Shown: positions 25,015 through 33,332 of the stretch, one piece after another | Position numbering within the stretch: position 1 is the first letter of the stretch | How the letters are laid out: every line of letters starts with the position of its first letter | From: Brevibacillus reuszeri | Lineage (GTDB): Bacteria; Bacillota; Bacilli; Brevibacillales; Brevibacillaceae | Length of the DNA: 64,000 nt | Assembly (NCBI RefSeq): GCF_001187725.1 | Contig: NZ_LGIQ01000005.1 | Coordinates: 1 to 64,000 of the forward strand | Direction: 5' to 3' | Translations under genes and position numbers: made by a program | Notes under the pieces: generated by a model | Databases searched by the model: none | Seen by the model: only the letters and a program-made list of their open reading frames with translations | What the model was told of the DNA's origin: nothing

Positions 25015-25054
25015 TCGTTGATGAAAATTGTAAATGGATGTCGAAATATGAAAA

Positions 25055-25083
25055 ATCGTATCCAAAATAAAGAACTTTGTCAA
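25055..25083 (-). promoter_or_regulatory. SigA promoter of riboswitch operon
   Basis: Minus strand TTGACA (25083-25078), 17-bp spacer, TACGAT (25060-25055). The start would fall about 35 nt before the aptamer. Confidence 0.8.
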
Positions 25084-25152
25084 GTTTTGGTAGGTATCGT
25101 TTACCAATTCTTTATAAGTTTGAGAGGGTCAAATGAACTTTTTATCAATAAA

Positions 25153-25187
25153 TGTCGAGTCTGGAGAACTAGATTCCGAGACTCGAC
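25153..25187 (-). terminator. Terminator-like hairpin after sigma-54 activator
   Basis: Outer arms TCGAGTC / GACTCGA flank an imperfect inner stem; the tail CATTTATTG is not a pure T run. Confidence 0.45.
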
Positions 25188-25192
25188 TGATT

Positions 25193-26620
25193 TTACGAGG
25201 ATGTTTCTTTATTAATATCGTATTTGGCTAGCTTGCGCATGAGCATGGAGTGTGTAATGCCCAGTGCCGCAGCGGTTTTTCGTGTTGTTTTGTGCTCTTT
25301 ATAGGCATGTTCTATGATCTTTTTCTCCATGTCATGCACGATTGACGTTAAGGAGCTGCCAGAGGGGATTGAGAAAGGCTGATCGTCGCGATGGTCTGCC
25401 TCCAAAATACGCTTAGGTAAATCGGCCAAGGAGATGATATCGTCGGCCGCTAAAATGATGAGCTGCTCGACTACATTTTCAAGCTCTCTGATGTTTCCTG
25501 GCCACTGATAATTTTGCAACACCTCGACCACCTTGGTGGACATCGTGCGATTCTTTTGATGCCGCAGATTGCATTTTTCCAAATTAAAATAGAGCAGTGG
25601 AAAAATATCTTCCTTTCGCTCACGCAGCGACGGGATATTTACTGGCAAAATATTGAGGCGATAAAACAAATCGGAGCGGAATTTTCCGCTTTTGACCAGC
25701 TCTTCCAGATTGCAATTGGTGGCAGCAATGATTCGTACGTCCGCTTTTTTCGTTTGAACGGAGCCGATTGGCATGTACGTTTTATTTTGAAGCAGCTGCA
25801 GCAGCTTCGACTGGAGAACGAGGGGGAGCTCACTGATTTCATCGAGGAAAAGGGTTCCTTTTTCAGCCTGATGCACAAGTCCGGGCTTTCCATTCGCGCT
25901 GGCTCCCGTAAAAGCCCCTTTTTCATAGCCAAACAGCTCAGACTCGATCAGTGTGGCAGGAATCGCGGCGCAGTTGATATGGACAAAAGGCTTGTCGTAC
26001 CGTTCGCTCGCATGATGAATTTGCTGCGCGTATATATTTTTTCCGACCCCCGTTTCACCAGTGATGAGGACAGTTGTATCGACTGTAGCAATTTTGCTGA
26101 TCAAATTCGAGAGCTTGGTAAATGACTCACTTCGACCGACGAAGGACCGCTCATGCTCACCTGTGAACATGTTAAGGGCATTCATTTTACGGAGCTCATG
26201 AATATAGCGCTGAAGTAAAGACTCGATCTCTTTTAAATCGGAGCCAGGGGCATTCCGAATCTCATCGTTGATCATATCAATTCCAAGTGTGACGAGATAT
26301 TCGACTTCATTTTTCTCGTTATAAACCAAATTCGCAGTCACCAACACTTTTTTTTCCTTGATTTGCTGGATTGTGGTAACTGTCTCTTTTTTCTCGCGCA
26401 GTGCAATGTTCATAGCGGAGGGGGAATATACGCCTTCTTTTTCGAGATCCGCAATATGCTTCCCAATCAATTCCTCCAGCGGTTTACCCAACCCTTTTTG
26501 ACTGACCCTGTTTACCCAAAGTGTTTTCCCGTGTTTGTCAGCGATGTAGATACCTACTCCAAGCGAGTCGAGAATTTTTAGGAAAAATTCCTGGTTGATC
26601 GTGAAGGAATCCGTTGTCAT
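25193..26620 (-). CDS. Sigma-54-dependent activator, PAS-AAA+-HTH
   Basis: 475-residue enhancer-binding protein. PAS sensor at about 10-115, a short coiled linker (130-150), AAA+ ATPase with Walker A GETGVGKN (188-195) and the sigma-54 contact loop GAFTGA (235-240), Walker B GTLFLDEISELP, arginine finger region FRSDLFYRLN, and a Fis-type HTH at the end (TTRKTAAALGITHSMLMRKLAKY). ATG 26620 behind AAAGGAG. It is divergent from the two amidohydrolase genes and the amino acid transporter, which it probably activates from the repeated sites listed below. Confidence 0.93.
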   Translation of the reverse strand: MTTDSFTINQEFFLKILDSLGVGIYIADKHGKTLWVNRVSQKGLGKPLEELIGKHIADLEKEGVYSPSAMNIALREKKETVTTIQQIKEKKVLVTANLVYNEKNEVEYLVTLGIDMINDEIRNAPGSDLKEIESLLQRYIHELRKMNALNMFTGEHERSFVGRSESFTKLSNLISKIATVDTTVLITGETGVGKNIYAQQIHHASERYDKPFVHINCAAIPATLIESELFGYEKGAFTGASANGKPGLVHQAEKGTLFLDEISELPLVLQSKLLQLLQNKTYMPIGSVQTKKADVRIIAATNCNLEELVKSGKFRSDLFYRLNILPVNIPSLRERKEDIFPLLYFNLEKCNLRHQKNRTMSTKVVEVLQNYQWPGNIRELENVVEQLIILAADDIISLADLPKRILEADHRDDQPFSIPSGSSLTSIVHDMEKKIIEHAYKEHKTTRKTAAALGITHSMLMRKLAKYDINKETSS

Positions 26621-26684
26621 TTCTCATGTCTCCTTTTGATGCGTAGTCGAAAAAAGGGGAGGGCGGTTCATACGATTCCAATCG

Positions 26685-26722
26685 TGGTTCGAAATCGGAG
26701 CAAATGTGTTGTAATCGAAACA
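26685..26722. promoter_or_regulatory. Pair of candidate activator sites before amidohydrolase 1
   Basis: Two 18-bp imperfect palindromes, TGGTTCGAAATCGGAGCA (26685) and TGTGTTGTAATCGAAACA (26705), exactly 20 bp apart. They share the pattern TGTNYCG-N4-CGNAACA with two sites before amidohydrolase 2. The pairing and 2-turn spacing fit an enhancer-binding protein such as the divergent sigma-54 activator. Confidence 0.5.
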
Positions 26723-26759
26723 ATAATATCACAATTCAGATAAAAGGAGGTGGATGTGT

Positions 26760-26831
26760 ATGACATGTATATTGACTGCTTTTGGTCCAGGTTCTATGAT
26801 TTGGGGGAGTATGGCACGCTTCGCATATTGA
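26760..26831 (+). CDS. Candidate 23-aa leader peptide
   Basis: Starts MTCILTAFGPG at ATG 26760, ten bases behind a strong AAAAGGAGG, and ends before the RBS of amidohydrolase 1 (26 bp away). The RBS is better than that of most genes here, which suggests real translation. No family recognised. Confidence 0.4.
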   Translation: MTCILTAFGPGSMIWGSMARFAY

Positions 26832-26856
26832 TCAAAAAGAGAAGGGCGGAGTAACG

Positions 26857-28452
26857 ATGACAAGAACCATTTATACCAATGGCGTAATTCATACGCTAGA
26901 TGCGGAAAACCCGCTAGTAGAAACAGTGGTAGTGGAAAATGGCAAAATTGCCGATCTTGGTACACATGACGAGATGATCCTGCAATGGGGACGAGCTGGT
27001 ACGCCCGTTATTGATTTGCAAGGAAAGATGGCCTCTCCTGGTCTGATAGACAGTCACCTGCATTTGTCGGGTGTTGCTTTCCACTTTTTAGATTTGAATG
27101 TAACCGGTGTCAAATCAAAGAATGAAATGCTAGATAAAATAAAGGAAAGAGCGGATGCGACTCCTCCCGGAAAATGGCTGATCGGGATGGGATGGGACGA
27201 GAATCTGTTTGAGACAGGGACGATCCCGACGATTGAAGAGCTGGATCAGGTAGCGCCCCATTGTCCAGTCTACTTAAAAAGAGTTTGTCATCATGCGTTT
27301 CTCGTAAACAGCAAGGCGCTGGAAATCAGCCAATATCATCCTGCTATCGAGGTTCCGACAGGGGGAAGCGTCGTTCTTGATCCGCAGACCCAAAAGCCAA
27401 CAGGACTATTGCTCGAATCTGCCTCCCAGCTGATCACAAGACACATCCCCGAAAAAACGTACGAGGAAATGAAATTTGCGCTTGGACAAGCGATGAAATA
27501 TTCCGTTAGCTTGGGGCTGACAGGGGCGCATACGAATGATCCTGCCTATTTGGGTGGGCTCGATCAAACCTATCGGATGTATCACGAACTGCTAAATGAA
27601 GGGGAGCATCGACTGCGCTGCAATCTGTTGATCGATTATCCGTACCTCAAACGCCTCCAAGAAAAAGGCATGTACGCAGGCTATGGGAATGAGAGATTGC
27701 AAATCGGTTCGATCAAAATTTTTGCTGACGGAGCGTTTGGCAGAAGAACTGCTCTGCTGTCCGAGGCTTATCAGGATGCGCCGGGGCATTTTGGCGATGC
27801 GATGCACGAGCCGGAAACATTATTCTCCATGATTAAAGAGGCGAGAGAACATCGGATGCCGATTGCTGTACACACGATTGGCGACAAAGCTCTGGCAGAT
27901 GTTCTGGACATTCTCGACCAAATGCCAAAAGTGGATTACCGTGATCGCCTGATCCATGTTTCCTTGCTGCGCGAAGATTTGGTGAAGCGTTTGGCTGACC
28001 CTAGCCGGATTGCCGATATCCAGCCGAGATTTGTAGTGGGAGATTTCCCATGGGTTAAGGAGCGGGTAGGGGAGCAAAGAGGCGAATATTTGTATGCATG
28101 GAAAACGCTGCTATCAGCAGGGGTTTTATGTGCGGGTGGCTCGGACGCTCCTGTCGAGCCTGTTGATCCACTGCTCGGCATCCATGCGGCACTGACACGC
28201 CGAGCGCCTTCTGAAACGCATAACGGCTGGTACGAAAAAGAGAAGCTGTCCATGTACGAAGCCCTGAATGTATTTACGATCGGCGGAGCATATGCGACCA
28301 ACGAAGAGCATCTCAAAGGTACAATCTCAAGAGGCAAACTGGCGGATATGACCGTGTATTCGAAAGACCTCTTTTCCCTCGAAAATCCAGATGAGCTGCT
28401 GGAAACCAAAATCGCGATGACCATCATTGATGGTGAAATTCAAAACGGATAA
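26857..28452 (+). CDS. YtcJ-like amidohydrolase (amidohydrolase 3 family), first copy
   Basis: 531-residue metal-dependent hydrolase of the amidohydrolase_3 family (YtcJ, N-substituted formamide deformylase group). Metal ligands: HxH in GLIDSHLHL (about 62-70), His in AVHTIGDKA, His in LIHVSLL, and Asp in GGSDAPVEP. A composite beta-sandwich formed by N- and C-terminal ends (TIYTNGVIHTLD ... MTIIDGEIQNG) is typical. ATG behind GGCGGAG. It shares about one third of its residues by eye with the second copy at 28825. Substrate unknown, probably an N-acyl or N-formyl compound given the amino acid transporter downstream. Confidence 0.85.
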   Translation: MTRTIYTNGVIHTLDAENPLVETVVVENGKIADLGTHDEMILQWGRAGTPVIDLQGKMASPGLIDSHLHLSGVAFHFLDLNVTGVKSKNEMLDKIKERADATPPGKWLIGMGWDENLFETGTIPTIEELDQVAPHCPVYLKRVCHHAFLVNSKALEISQYHPAIEVPTGGSVVLDPQTQKPTGLLLESASQLITRHIPEKTYEEMKFALGQAMKYSVSLGLTGAHTNDPAYLGGLDQTYRMYHELLNEGEHRLRCNLLIDYPYLKRLQEKGMYAGYGNERLQIGSIKIFADGAFGRRTALLSEAYQDAPGHFGDAMHEPETLFSMIKEAREHRMPIAVHTIGDKALADVLDILDQMPKVDYRDRLIHVSLLREDLVKRLADPSRIADIQPRFVVGDFPWVKERVGEQRGEYLYAWKTLLSAGVLCAGGSDAPVEPVDPLLGIHAALTRRAPSETHNGWYEKEKLSMYEALNVFTIGGAYATNEEHLKGTISRGKLADMTVYSKDLFSLENPDELLETKIAMTIIDGEIQNG

Positions 28453-28471
28453 ATAAACAATGCACAGACGG

Positions 28472-28501
28472 AAAAATCCTTGAGCAATCAGGGATTTTTT
28501 T
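28472..28501 (+). terminator. Terminator after amidohydrolase 1
   Basis: AAAAATCCTTGA / TCAGGGATTTTTT with loop GCAA and seven T. Confidence 0.88.
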
Positions 28502-28575
28502 GTATGCCAAAAAACGATAAATCCCATTAAGAAATCGGGGCAGACGGGATGATGGAAAGGGCTTCTTTGCAAATC

Positions 28576-28593
28576 TGTACCGATAGCGATACA
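28576..28593. promoter_or_regulatory. Candidate activator site C
   Basis: TGTACCGATAGCGATACA, imperfect palindrome that matches the sites at 26685 and 26705. It lies about 175 bp before the putative sigma-54 promoter. Confidence 0.5.
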
Positions 28594-28650
28594 GATTCTG
28601 CTTCAAGAAAGCAATTGCGGGGGAAAGAATTGAACCGAATCTAGATCGTC

Positions 28651-28668
28651 TGTATCGGTTTCGAAACA
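28651..28668. promoter_or_regulatory. Candidate activator site D
   Basis: TGTATCGGTTTCGAAACA, 75 bp centre-to-centre from site C, about 100 bp before the putative sigma-54 promoter. Its right half TCGAAACA is identical to that of the site at 26705. Confidence 0.5.
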
Positions 28669-28757
28669 ATGTTACATCAAAACACTTAATATTAAGATAA
28701 TTCAGATTGAAAAACCTGCTCTTTTGCCTCTTGATTCGCTTTTTTCTCTCTTGGTCT

Positions 28758-28774
28758 TTGGCATGAAACATGGA
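28758..28774 (+). promoter_or_regulatory. Possible sigma-54 (-24/-12) promoter
   Basis: TTGGCAT-N5-ATGGA: the -24 element is good and the spacing is exact, but the -12 element has GG where GC is normal. It is 50 bp before amidohydrolase 2 and downstream of activator sites C and D. Confidence 0.4.
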
Positions 28775-28824
28775 TAAGGAATTTGGGGAACTAAGCATCG
28801 ATAGATTCAAAGGGGGCTCATCAA

Positions 28825-30411
28825 TTGAACAAGGTTTTTGTAAATGGACAAATCTTTACCTCTCATTCAGATCGGCCGTACGCATCAGCCATGGTCATAA
28901 GGGAAGGCAGGATTGCCTGGATTGGAGAGGAAGCCGATCTGCCTGAGTGCGAAGGAGAAAAAATCGACCTTCATGGCAGCAGGGTACTTCCGGGTTTGAT
29001 TGATACACATATGCACCCGCTTATGCTTGCTCATACGTTCAAGCAGATCGCCTGCACACCTCCTGCGCTGCATTCCATTGAACAATTGTTGGGCGAAATA
29101 CGTGCCTACCGAGAAACACATCAGGATGCTTCTGTTATCCAGTGCTGGGGCTACGACGAAGGCAAGCTGACTGAAGGCAGAGCGCCAAGTCGCTGGGATC
29201 TGGATCAGGCAGCTTCCGATGTACCTGTGATTGTTACCCGCTCTTGTGGTCACATCTGTGCTGTAAATAGCTTTGTTTTGCATAAGCTCGGGATCACCAG
29301 AGACACGCCAAACCCACAAGGCGGACAAATTGATAAGGATGAGAATGGAGAACCAACAGGCATCTTGCGAGAAAATGCCCGAAAGCTGGTAGCTGGCCTT
29401 TTACCGTCTACTTCGATTGAACAAGATGCAGCTTCATTGGCAGAGCTTGGTCCGCACCTGTTTTCACATGGGATTACAACGATCGCTGAGCTCATGGCCC
29501 GCTCCGAGCCTACCGACTATTTTGAAACGTACCAGCGTGCAAAGGAGGTCGGGTTTCAGCACCGCACCGTTATGTACTATTTGTGGGATGATCTGAAAAA
29601 AGATCCGTCCTTGGTTACTGAAAAAACGGACCCGCGTGCCCACATTCACATTGGAGGGGTCAAGCTCTTTGCAGATGGCAGCGTTTCCGGTCAGACGGCA
29701 TGGGTAGACCCTCCCTTTTTGGAAACGGAAATTGACGGCATCGCGATGACCTCTAATGAAGAATTACTGGAAGCGGGAGCGTTTGCCGAAAAGCACGGAA
29801 TTCAACTGCTGATTCACGCCATGGGCGAAAAAGCGATTCAGCTGATCCTAGACACTTTCAGCGGTAAAAAAGGATGGATTCCAGATGCACCGTCGATTCG
29901 TATCGAGCATGCGGCTCTTCTGACCGAAGAAATGATCAGGCAAGCGAGTGAAGCGGGGATTGCCTTGATTCCACAGCCGATCTTTTTGTATGCAGAGATT
30001 GAAAGCTATTTGAATAATCTTGGTGCGGAGAGAACGAAGAAGGCTTATCCGATCCGTTCTTTTCTGGAAGCGGGAGTAAAAGTGTCCATATCCTCTGATG
30101 CACCGGCAACTGCCTGGGCAGACCCTGCGAACCCGTTTGTGGGACTGAAGTCAGCCGTTACACGGATCGCCTACGATGGAACGGATACGGGACAGGAAGA
30201 AAGAATCGATGTGCCTACAGCCGTTATGCTGTACACAAAAGGCGCGCAGCAGGTCACGCGCATTCCTGATATTGGACAGCTTGCCCCAGGCTATTGGGCA
30301 GATTTTATCGTCTTGGACCGCGATATTTTTGCGATTGCTCCGGAAGAGATTGATCAGGTTCGCGTCACAAAAACCTATCGAAATGGCGAATTAGTTTATC
30401 AGAGAGGATAG
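28825..30411 (+). CDS. YtcJ-like amidohydrolase, second copy
   Basis: 528-residue amidohydrolase_3 family enzyme, paralogue of the gene at 26857. Metal-binding HxH in GLIDTHMHP, His in LIHAMGEKA and RIEHAALL, Asp in [12 protein letters not shown] start at 28825 with RBS AAAGGGGG. First gene of a four-gene unit: the ATP-binding gene begins 10 bp after its stop. Substrate unknown. Confidence 0.85.
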   Translation: MNKVFVNGQIFTSHSDRPYASAMVIREGRIAWIGEEADLPECEGEKIDLHGSRVLPGLIDTHMHPLMLAHTFKQIACTPPALHSIEQLLGEIRAYRETHQDASVIQCWGYDEGKLTEGRAPSRWDLDQAASDVPVIVTRSCGHICAVNSFVLHKLGITRDTPNPQGGQIDKDENGEPTGILRENARKLVAGLLPSTSIEQDAASLAELGPHLFSHGITTIAELMARSEPTDYFETYQRAKEVGFQHRTVMYYLWDDLKKDPSLVTEKTDPRAHIHIGGVKLFADGSVSGQTAWVDPPFLETEIDGIAMTSNEELLEAGAFAEKHGIQLLIHAMGEKAIQLILDTFSGKKGWIPDAPSIRIEHAALLTEEMIRQASEAGIALIPQPIFLYAEIESYLNNLGAERTKKAYPIRSFLEAGVKVSISSDAPATAWADPANPFVGLKSAVTRIAYDGTDTGQEERIDVPTAVMLYTKGAQQVTRIPDIGQLAPGYWADFIVLDRDIFAIAPEEIDQVRVTKTYRNGELVYQRG

Positions 30412-30421
30412 GGGATCGAGT

Positions 30422-31144
30422 ATGATTCAAGTAAAAAGCTTGGTGAAAACGTTTGGCCCACTGACCGTCTTGAATGGAGTCGATCTATCGGTCAGTCAAA
30501 AGGAAGTAGTCGTGTTGCTGGGGGCAAGCGGATCGGGCAAAAGCACACTCTTGCGCTGCCTCAATTTTTTAGAGCTGTACGACTCGGGTGAAATTCGATT
30601 GATGGGCAGTCAGATTGTTCCGCAAAAGACAGATCTGAATCAAGTGCGAGCAGAGGTAGGGATGGTCTTTCAGCATTTCAATCTGTTCCCGCACAAAACC
30701 GTTTTGGAAAACGTAATGGAAGCGCCTGTTCACGTAAAAAAGAAAAAGAAAGAGGAAGCAAGAGCATTGGCGCTGAAGCTGCTCGAAAAAGTAGGGCTGA
30801 AGGACAAGGCAGACGTCTACCCGGATATGCTCTCAGGCGGACAAAAGCAGCGGGTTGCGATCGCACGAGCACTCGCGATGGAGCCGCGGATTATGCTGTT
30901 TGACGAGCCTACCTCTGCACTGGACCCGGAATTGGTAGGGGAGGTATTGCAAGTCATGAAGCAGCTAGCAAGTGATGGGATGACAATGGTGGTTGTTACG
31001 CATGAAATGGGCTTTGCCCGTGAGGTAGCTGATCGTGTCGCTTTCATGCACAATGGTCAAATATTGGAGCAGGGGCATCCGAATACCTTTTTTGAAAGCC
31101 CACAAAATGAACGAACCAAACAATTTTTACAACGAATTTTATAG
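30422..31144 (+). CDS. Polar amino acid ABC transporter, ATP-binding protein
   Basis: 240-residue GlnQ/ArtP-type ATPase. Walker [11 protein letters not shown]-loop [12 protein letters not shown], signature [15 protein letters not shown], Walker [15 protein letters not shown]-loop [11 protein letters not shown] 30422 immediately behind amidohydrolase 2, then SBP and permease genes on the same strand. With them it forms a complete importer, probably for the amino acid part of the compound hydrolysed by the amidohydrolases. Confidence 0.93.
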   Translation: MIQVKSLVKTFGPLTVLNGVDLSVSQKEVVVLLGASGSGKSTLLRCLNFLELYDSGEIRLMGSQIVPQKTDLNQVRAEVGMVFQHFNLFPHKTVLENVMEAPVHVKKKKKEEARALALKLLEKVGLKDKADVYPDMLSGGQKQRVAIARALAMEPRIMLFDEPTSALDPELVGEVLQVMKQLASDGMTMVVVTHEMGFAREVADRVAFMHNGQILEQGHPNTFFESPQNERTKQFLQRIL

Positions 31145-31186
31145 AACACTTTTATCAGAAGGATACGAATTCTTGGGGGTATCAGC

Positions 31187-31981
31187 ATGAAAAAGAAGAT
31201 GTTGGCTGGTTTGATGAGTATCGTTTTGCTAGGTTCGGTTTTGCTTGCTGGCTGTGGTGACCAAAAGGATGGTGCACAAGCCGGCGGGCAAAAAGAGTTT
31301 GTTTATGCGATGAGCGGCATTTATAAGCCTTTTAATTATAAGGAAAATGGCGAGCTGGTCGGCTTTGACGTAGAGATTGGAGAGGCGCTGGCAGCCAAGA
31401 TGGGGATGACTCCAAAAGCGATTACATTCCCGTACGAAACGATTATCCAGGGCTTGATTGACAAAAAGTTTGACGCGATCCTCGGGAGCATGACGATTAC
31501 GGAGGAACGATTAAAGGCCGTCAATTTTTCTACGCCTTACTATCGTTCCGGCTCGCAAATCTTCGTCGACAAGGACAACGAGGATATCAAGTCAGCGGCG
31601 GATTTGAAAGGCAAGAAAATCGGAACGACGCCCGCAACAAACTACGAAAAGGTAGCATTGACGCTGACCGATAAGGAGAACGTCATGAAATACTCCTCCG
31701 GGGATGTTCCGGCGATGATGGACTTAAAGACCAAGCGAATAGATGCCGTGATTGCAGACCAGATTTTCGGCTTGCTTGCGATCAAGGATGGCGGGTTGGA
31801 AATCAAGCCTGTCGGTGATCCACTTGTCTACGATGAGCAGGGGATCGCTGTGAATAAAGACAACAAAGAGCTGCTGGACAAAATGAACAAAGCCTTCGAA
31901 GAGATTGTAGCGGATGGTACGTACGACAAGATCAGTCAAAAATGGTTTGGCACCAATATCCTGGGTGATCCGAAAAAATGA
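31187..31981 (+). CDS. Polar amino acid ABC transporter, binding lipoprotein
   Basis: 264-residue bacterial solute-binding protein family 3. Lipobox LAGC gives lipidated Cys23. The family opening FVYAMSGIYKPFNYKENGELVGFDVEIGEALA contains the conserved F-x-x-x-x-G-x-x-x-G-F-D-v-e, and the carboxylate-binding Arg is in TITEERLKAVNFSTPYY. ATG 31187 behind TTGGGGG. Third gene of the unit. Confidence 0.92.
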   Translation: MKKKMLAGLMSIVLLGSVLLAGCGDQKDGAQAGGQKEFVYAMSGIYKPFNYKENGELVGFDVEIGEALAAKMGMTPKAITFPYETIIQGLIDKKFDAILGSMTITEERLKAVNFSTPYYRSGSQIFVDKDNEDIKSAADLKGKKIGTTPATNYEKVALTLTDKENVMKYSSGDVPAMMDLKTKRIDAVIADQIFGLLAIKDGGLEIKPVGDPLVYDEQGIAVNKDNKELLDKMNKAFEEIVADGTYDKISQKWFGTNILGDPKK

Positions 31982-32018
31982 GACAAGCATCGAATAACCT
32001 GATGGTGGAAGTGATCCT

Positions 32019-32666
32019 ATGGTAGATATTTTTCTTGCAAACTATGACGCTTTGCTAGAGGCTTTGTTCCTGACGATTCGAGTAACGCTTGGCTCGCTTG
32101 TACTGGGATGCGCGATTGGACTTTTATTTGCTTTCTTTCGACTTTCTCATCTTAAAATATGGAACTATATTGCCAATGTGTATCTGGCATTGATTCGTGG
32201 CATGCCGATGATTGTACAAATTGCGATTCTTTATTTCGGTATCTCCTCGATTGTGTCCCTCCCCCAGTATTGGGCAGGGGTATTGGCACTCGCCATCCAT
32301 AACGGTGCTTATATTTCGGAGATTTTCCGTGGCGCCATTGTTTCAATAGATAAAGGGCAGATGGAAGCATCGCGTTCGCTCGGAATGACCTACGCACTAG
32401 CGATGCGCCGCATCATTTTGCCACAAGCAATCAAGCGGGCCCTTCCCTCGCTCGGCAACCAATTTATTATTTGCTTGAAGGAGTCTTCCCTCGTCGCTTA
32501 TATCGGCATGTCAGACCTTTGGGGAACAACCATTGCAATCGCAGGGACGAACTATCAGCCGTTGAAAACGTACGTGGTGACGGGTGTGTACTATTTGGTG
32601 CTCGTGCTGATTTTCTCCTATGTGTTCAACAAGCTGGAGGCGAAGTATCGGTTGAAACAGTCCTGA
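32019..32666 (+). CDS. Polar amino acid ABC transporter, permease
   Basis: 215-residue HisM/GlnP-type permease with five transmembrane helices; the EAA loop is EASRSLGMTYALAMRRIILPQAIKRALPSLGNQ (about 124-155). It pairs with the ATPase at 30422 and binding protein at 31187. ATG 32019 behind a weak GGTGGAAGTG. Confidence 0.92.
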   Translation: MVDIFLANYDALLEALFLTIRVTLGSLVLGCAIGLLFAFFRLSHLKIWNYIANVYLALIRGMPMIVQIAILYFGISSIVSLPQYWAGVLALAIHNGAYISEIFRGAIVSIDKGQMEASRSLGMTYALAMRRIILPQAIKRALPSLGNQFIICLKESSLVAYIGMSDLWGTTIAIAGTNYQPLKTYVVTGVYYLVLVLIFSYVFNKLEAKYRLKQS

Positions 32667-32682
32667 AGTGTAAAGTTAATCG

Positions 32683-32709
32683 AAAGCGTCGGCATATTGC
32701 CGGCGTTTT
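32683..32709 (+). terminator. Terminator of amidohydrolase-transporter operon
   Basis: GCGTCGGC / GCCGGCGTTTT with loop ATATT, 17 bp after the permease stop. Confidence 0.88.
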
Positions 32710-32741
32710 CTTATTGGAATATGTAACGTGGCTGCGGAGGA

Positions 32742-32944
32742 GAGAAGCCTGTTTCCATTCTTCGCTCCGGTCTACGTCCTGCAAAGGAGTGGAGACTGTC
32801 CGCTCCAAGCCGATTCGCGGGGGATCGGATCGTAAAAGTGGTAGCCGCTACGCAGATTATTCAGGGTTACGCTCCTGTTTCCCGCGAATCGACTCTCCGC
32901 TAAGCGGGACTTCGCGAGTCGCTCCGCCTGGAAACATGCTTCTC
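32742..32944. repeat. Long imperfect inverted repeat A
   Basis: About 200 bp that fold into one long hairpin. Outer arms GAGAAGCCTGTTTCCA (32742) and TGGAAACATGCTTCTC (32929) pair with one mismatch; inner arms CGATTCGCGGG (32811) and CCCGCGAATCG (32881) pair perfectly; between them GC-rich parts pair partly. No coding frame. It behaves like a dispersed intergenic repeat or MITE-like element, but target duplications are not evident. Confidence 0.55.
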
Positions 32945-33036
32945 TGGCGAAGCTTTACAAGCTCCATCGAGATGTACTCAAAAGAAAAGTTCTCAATCAC
33001 CTCGAAAGCTCGCAGAGAAAAAGGAAGAAACAAGCG

Positions 33037-33194
33037 AAGCTCTTTGGAACACCTACCAAGGCGCAATGGAAAAAGCGGAACATGCTTTTAGCGTCCACCT
33101 CTGAGATGCCCCCAGAACCGACCACTTTGGACGCGGGTTTCGCTTTTGGAATGGAGCCGGCCAGGAATGACCCGAGAGAGTGTTCCAAGAAGCT
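33037..33194. repeat. Long imperfect inverted repeat B
   Basis: A second intergenic hairpin of about 160 bp. Outer arms AAGCTCTTTGGAACAC (33037) and GTGTTCCAAGAAGCT (33180) pair, and an inner pair GCGTCC / GGACGC follows near 33093 and 33129. No gene inside. With repeat A it fills the 580-bp gap before the TrmB gene. Confidence 0.55.
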
Positions 33195-33332
33195 GGAGCG
33201 TTTTCTTCTTTTTTCTCCTCACCACTACAGTCCGAATGAACGTATCATTTGATCGTCTCCCGATTGACATCAAAATCCCAGCACTTTATAGTGAGATTAG
33301 TAAGTATAACAATAACTACTACGAGGTCCTTT

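Noticed and set aside
24850..25107. 85-codon minus-strand frame with hydrophobic end
   Set aside because: It lies over the c-di-GMP-I aptamer and its terminator; the RNA structure explains the sequence and there is no RBS.
26811..26827. TGGCAC at 26812 as a sigma-54 promoter of amidohydrolase 1
   Set aside because: The expected GC of the -12 element is not at the right distance (found two bases too close), and it lies inside the small leader frame.
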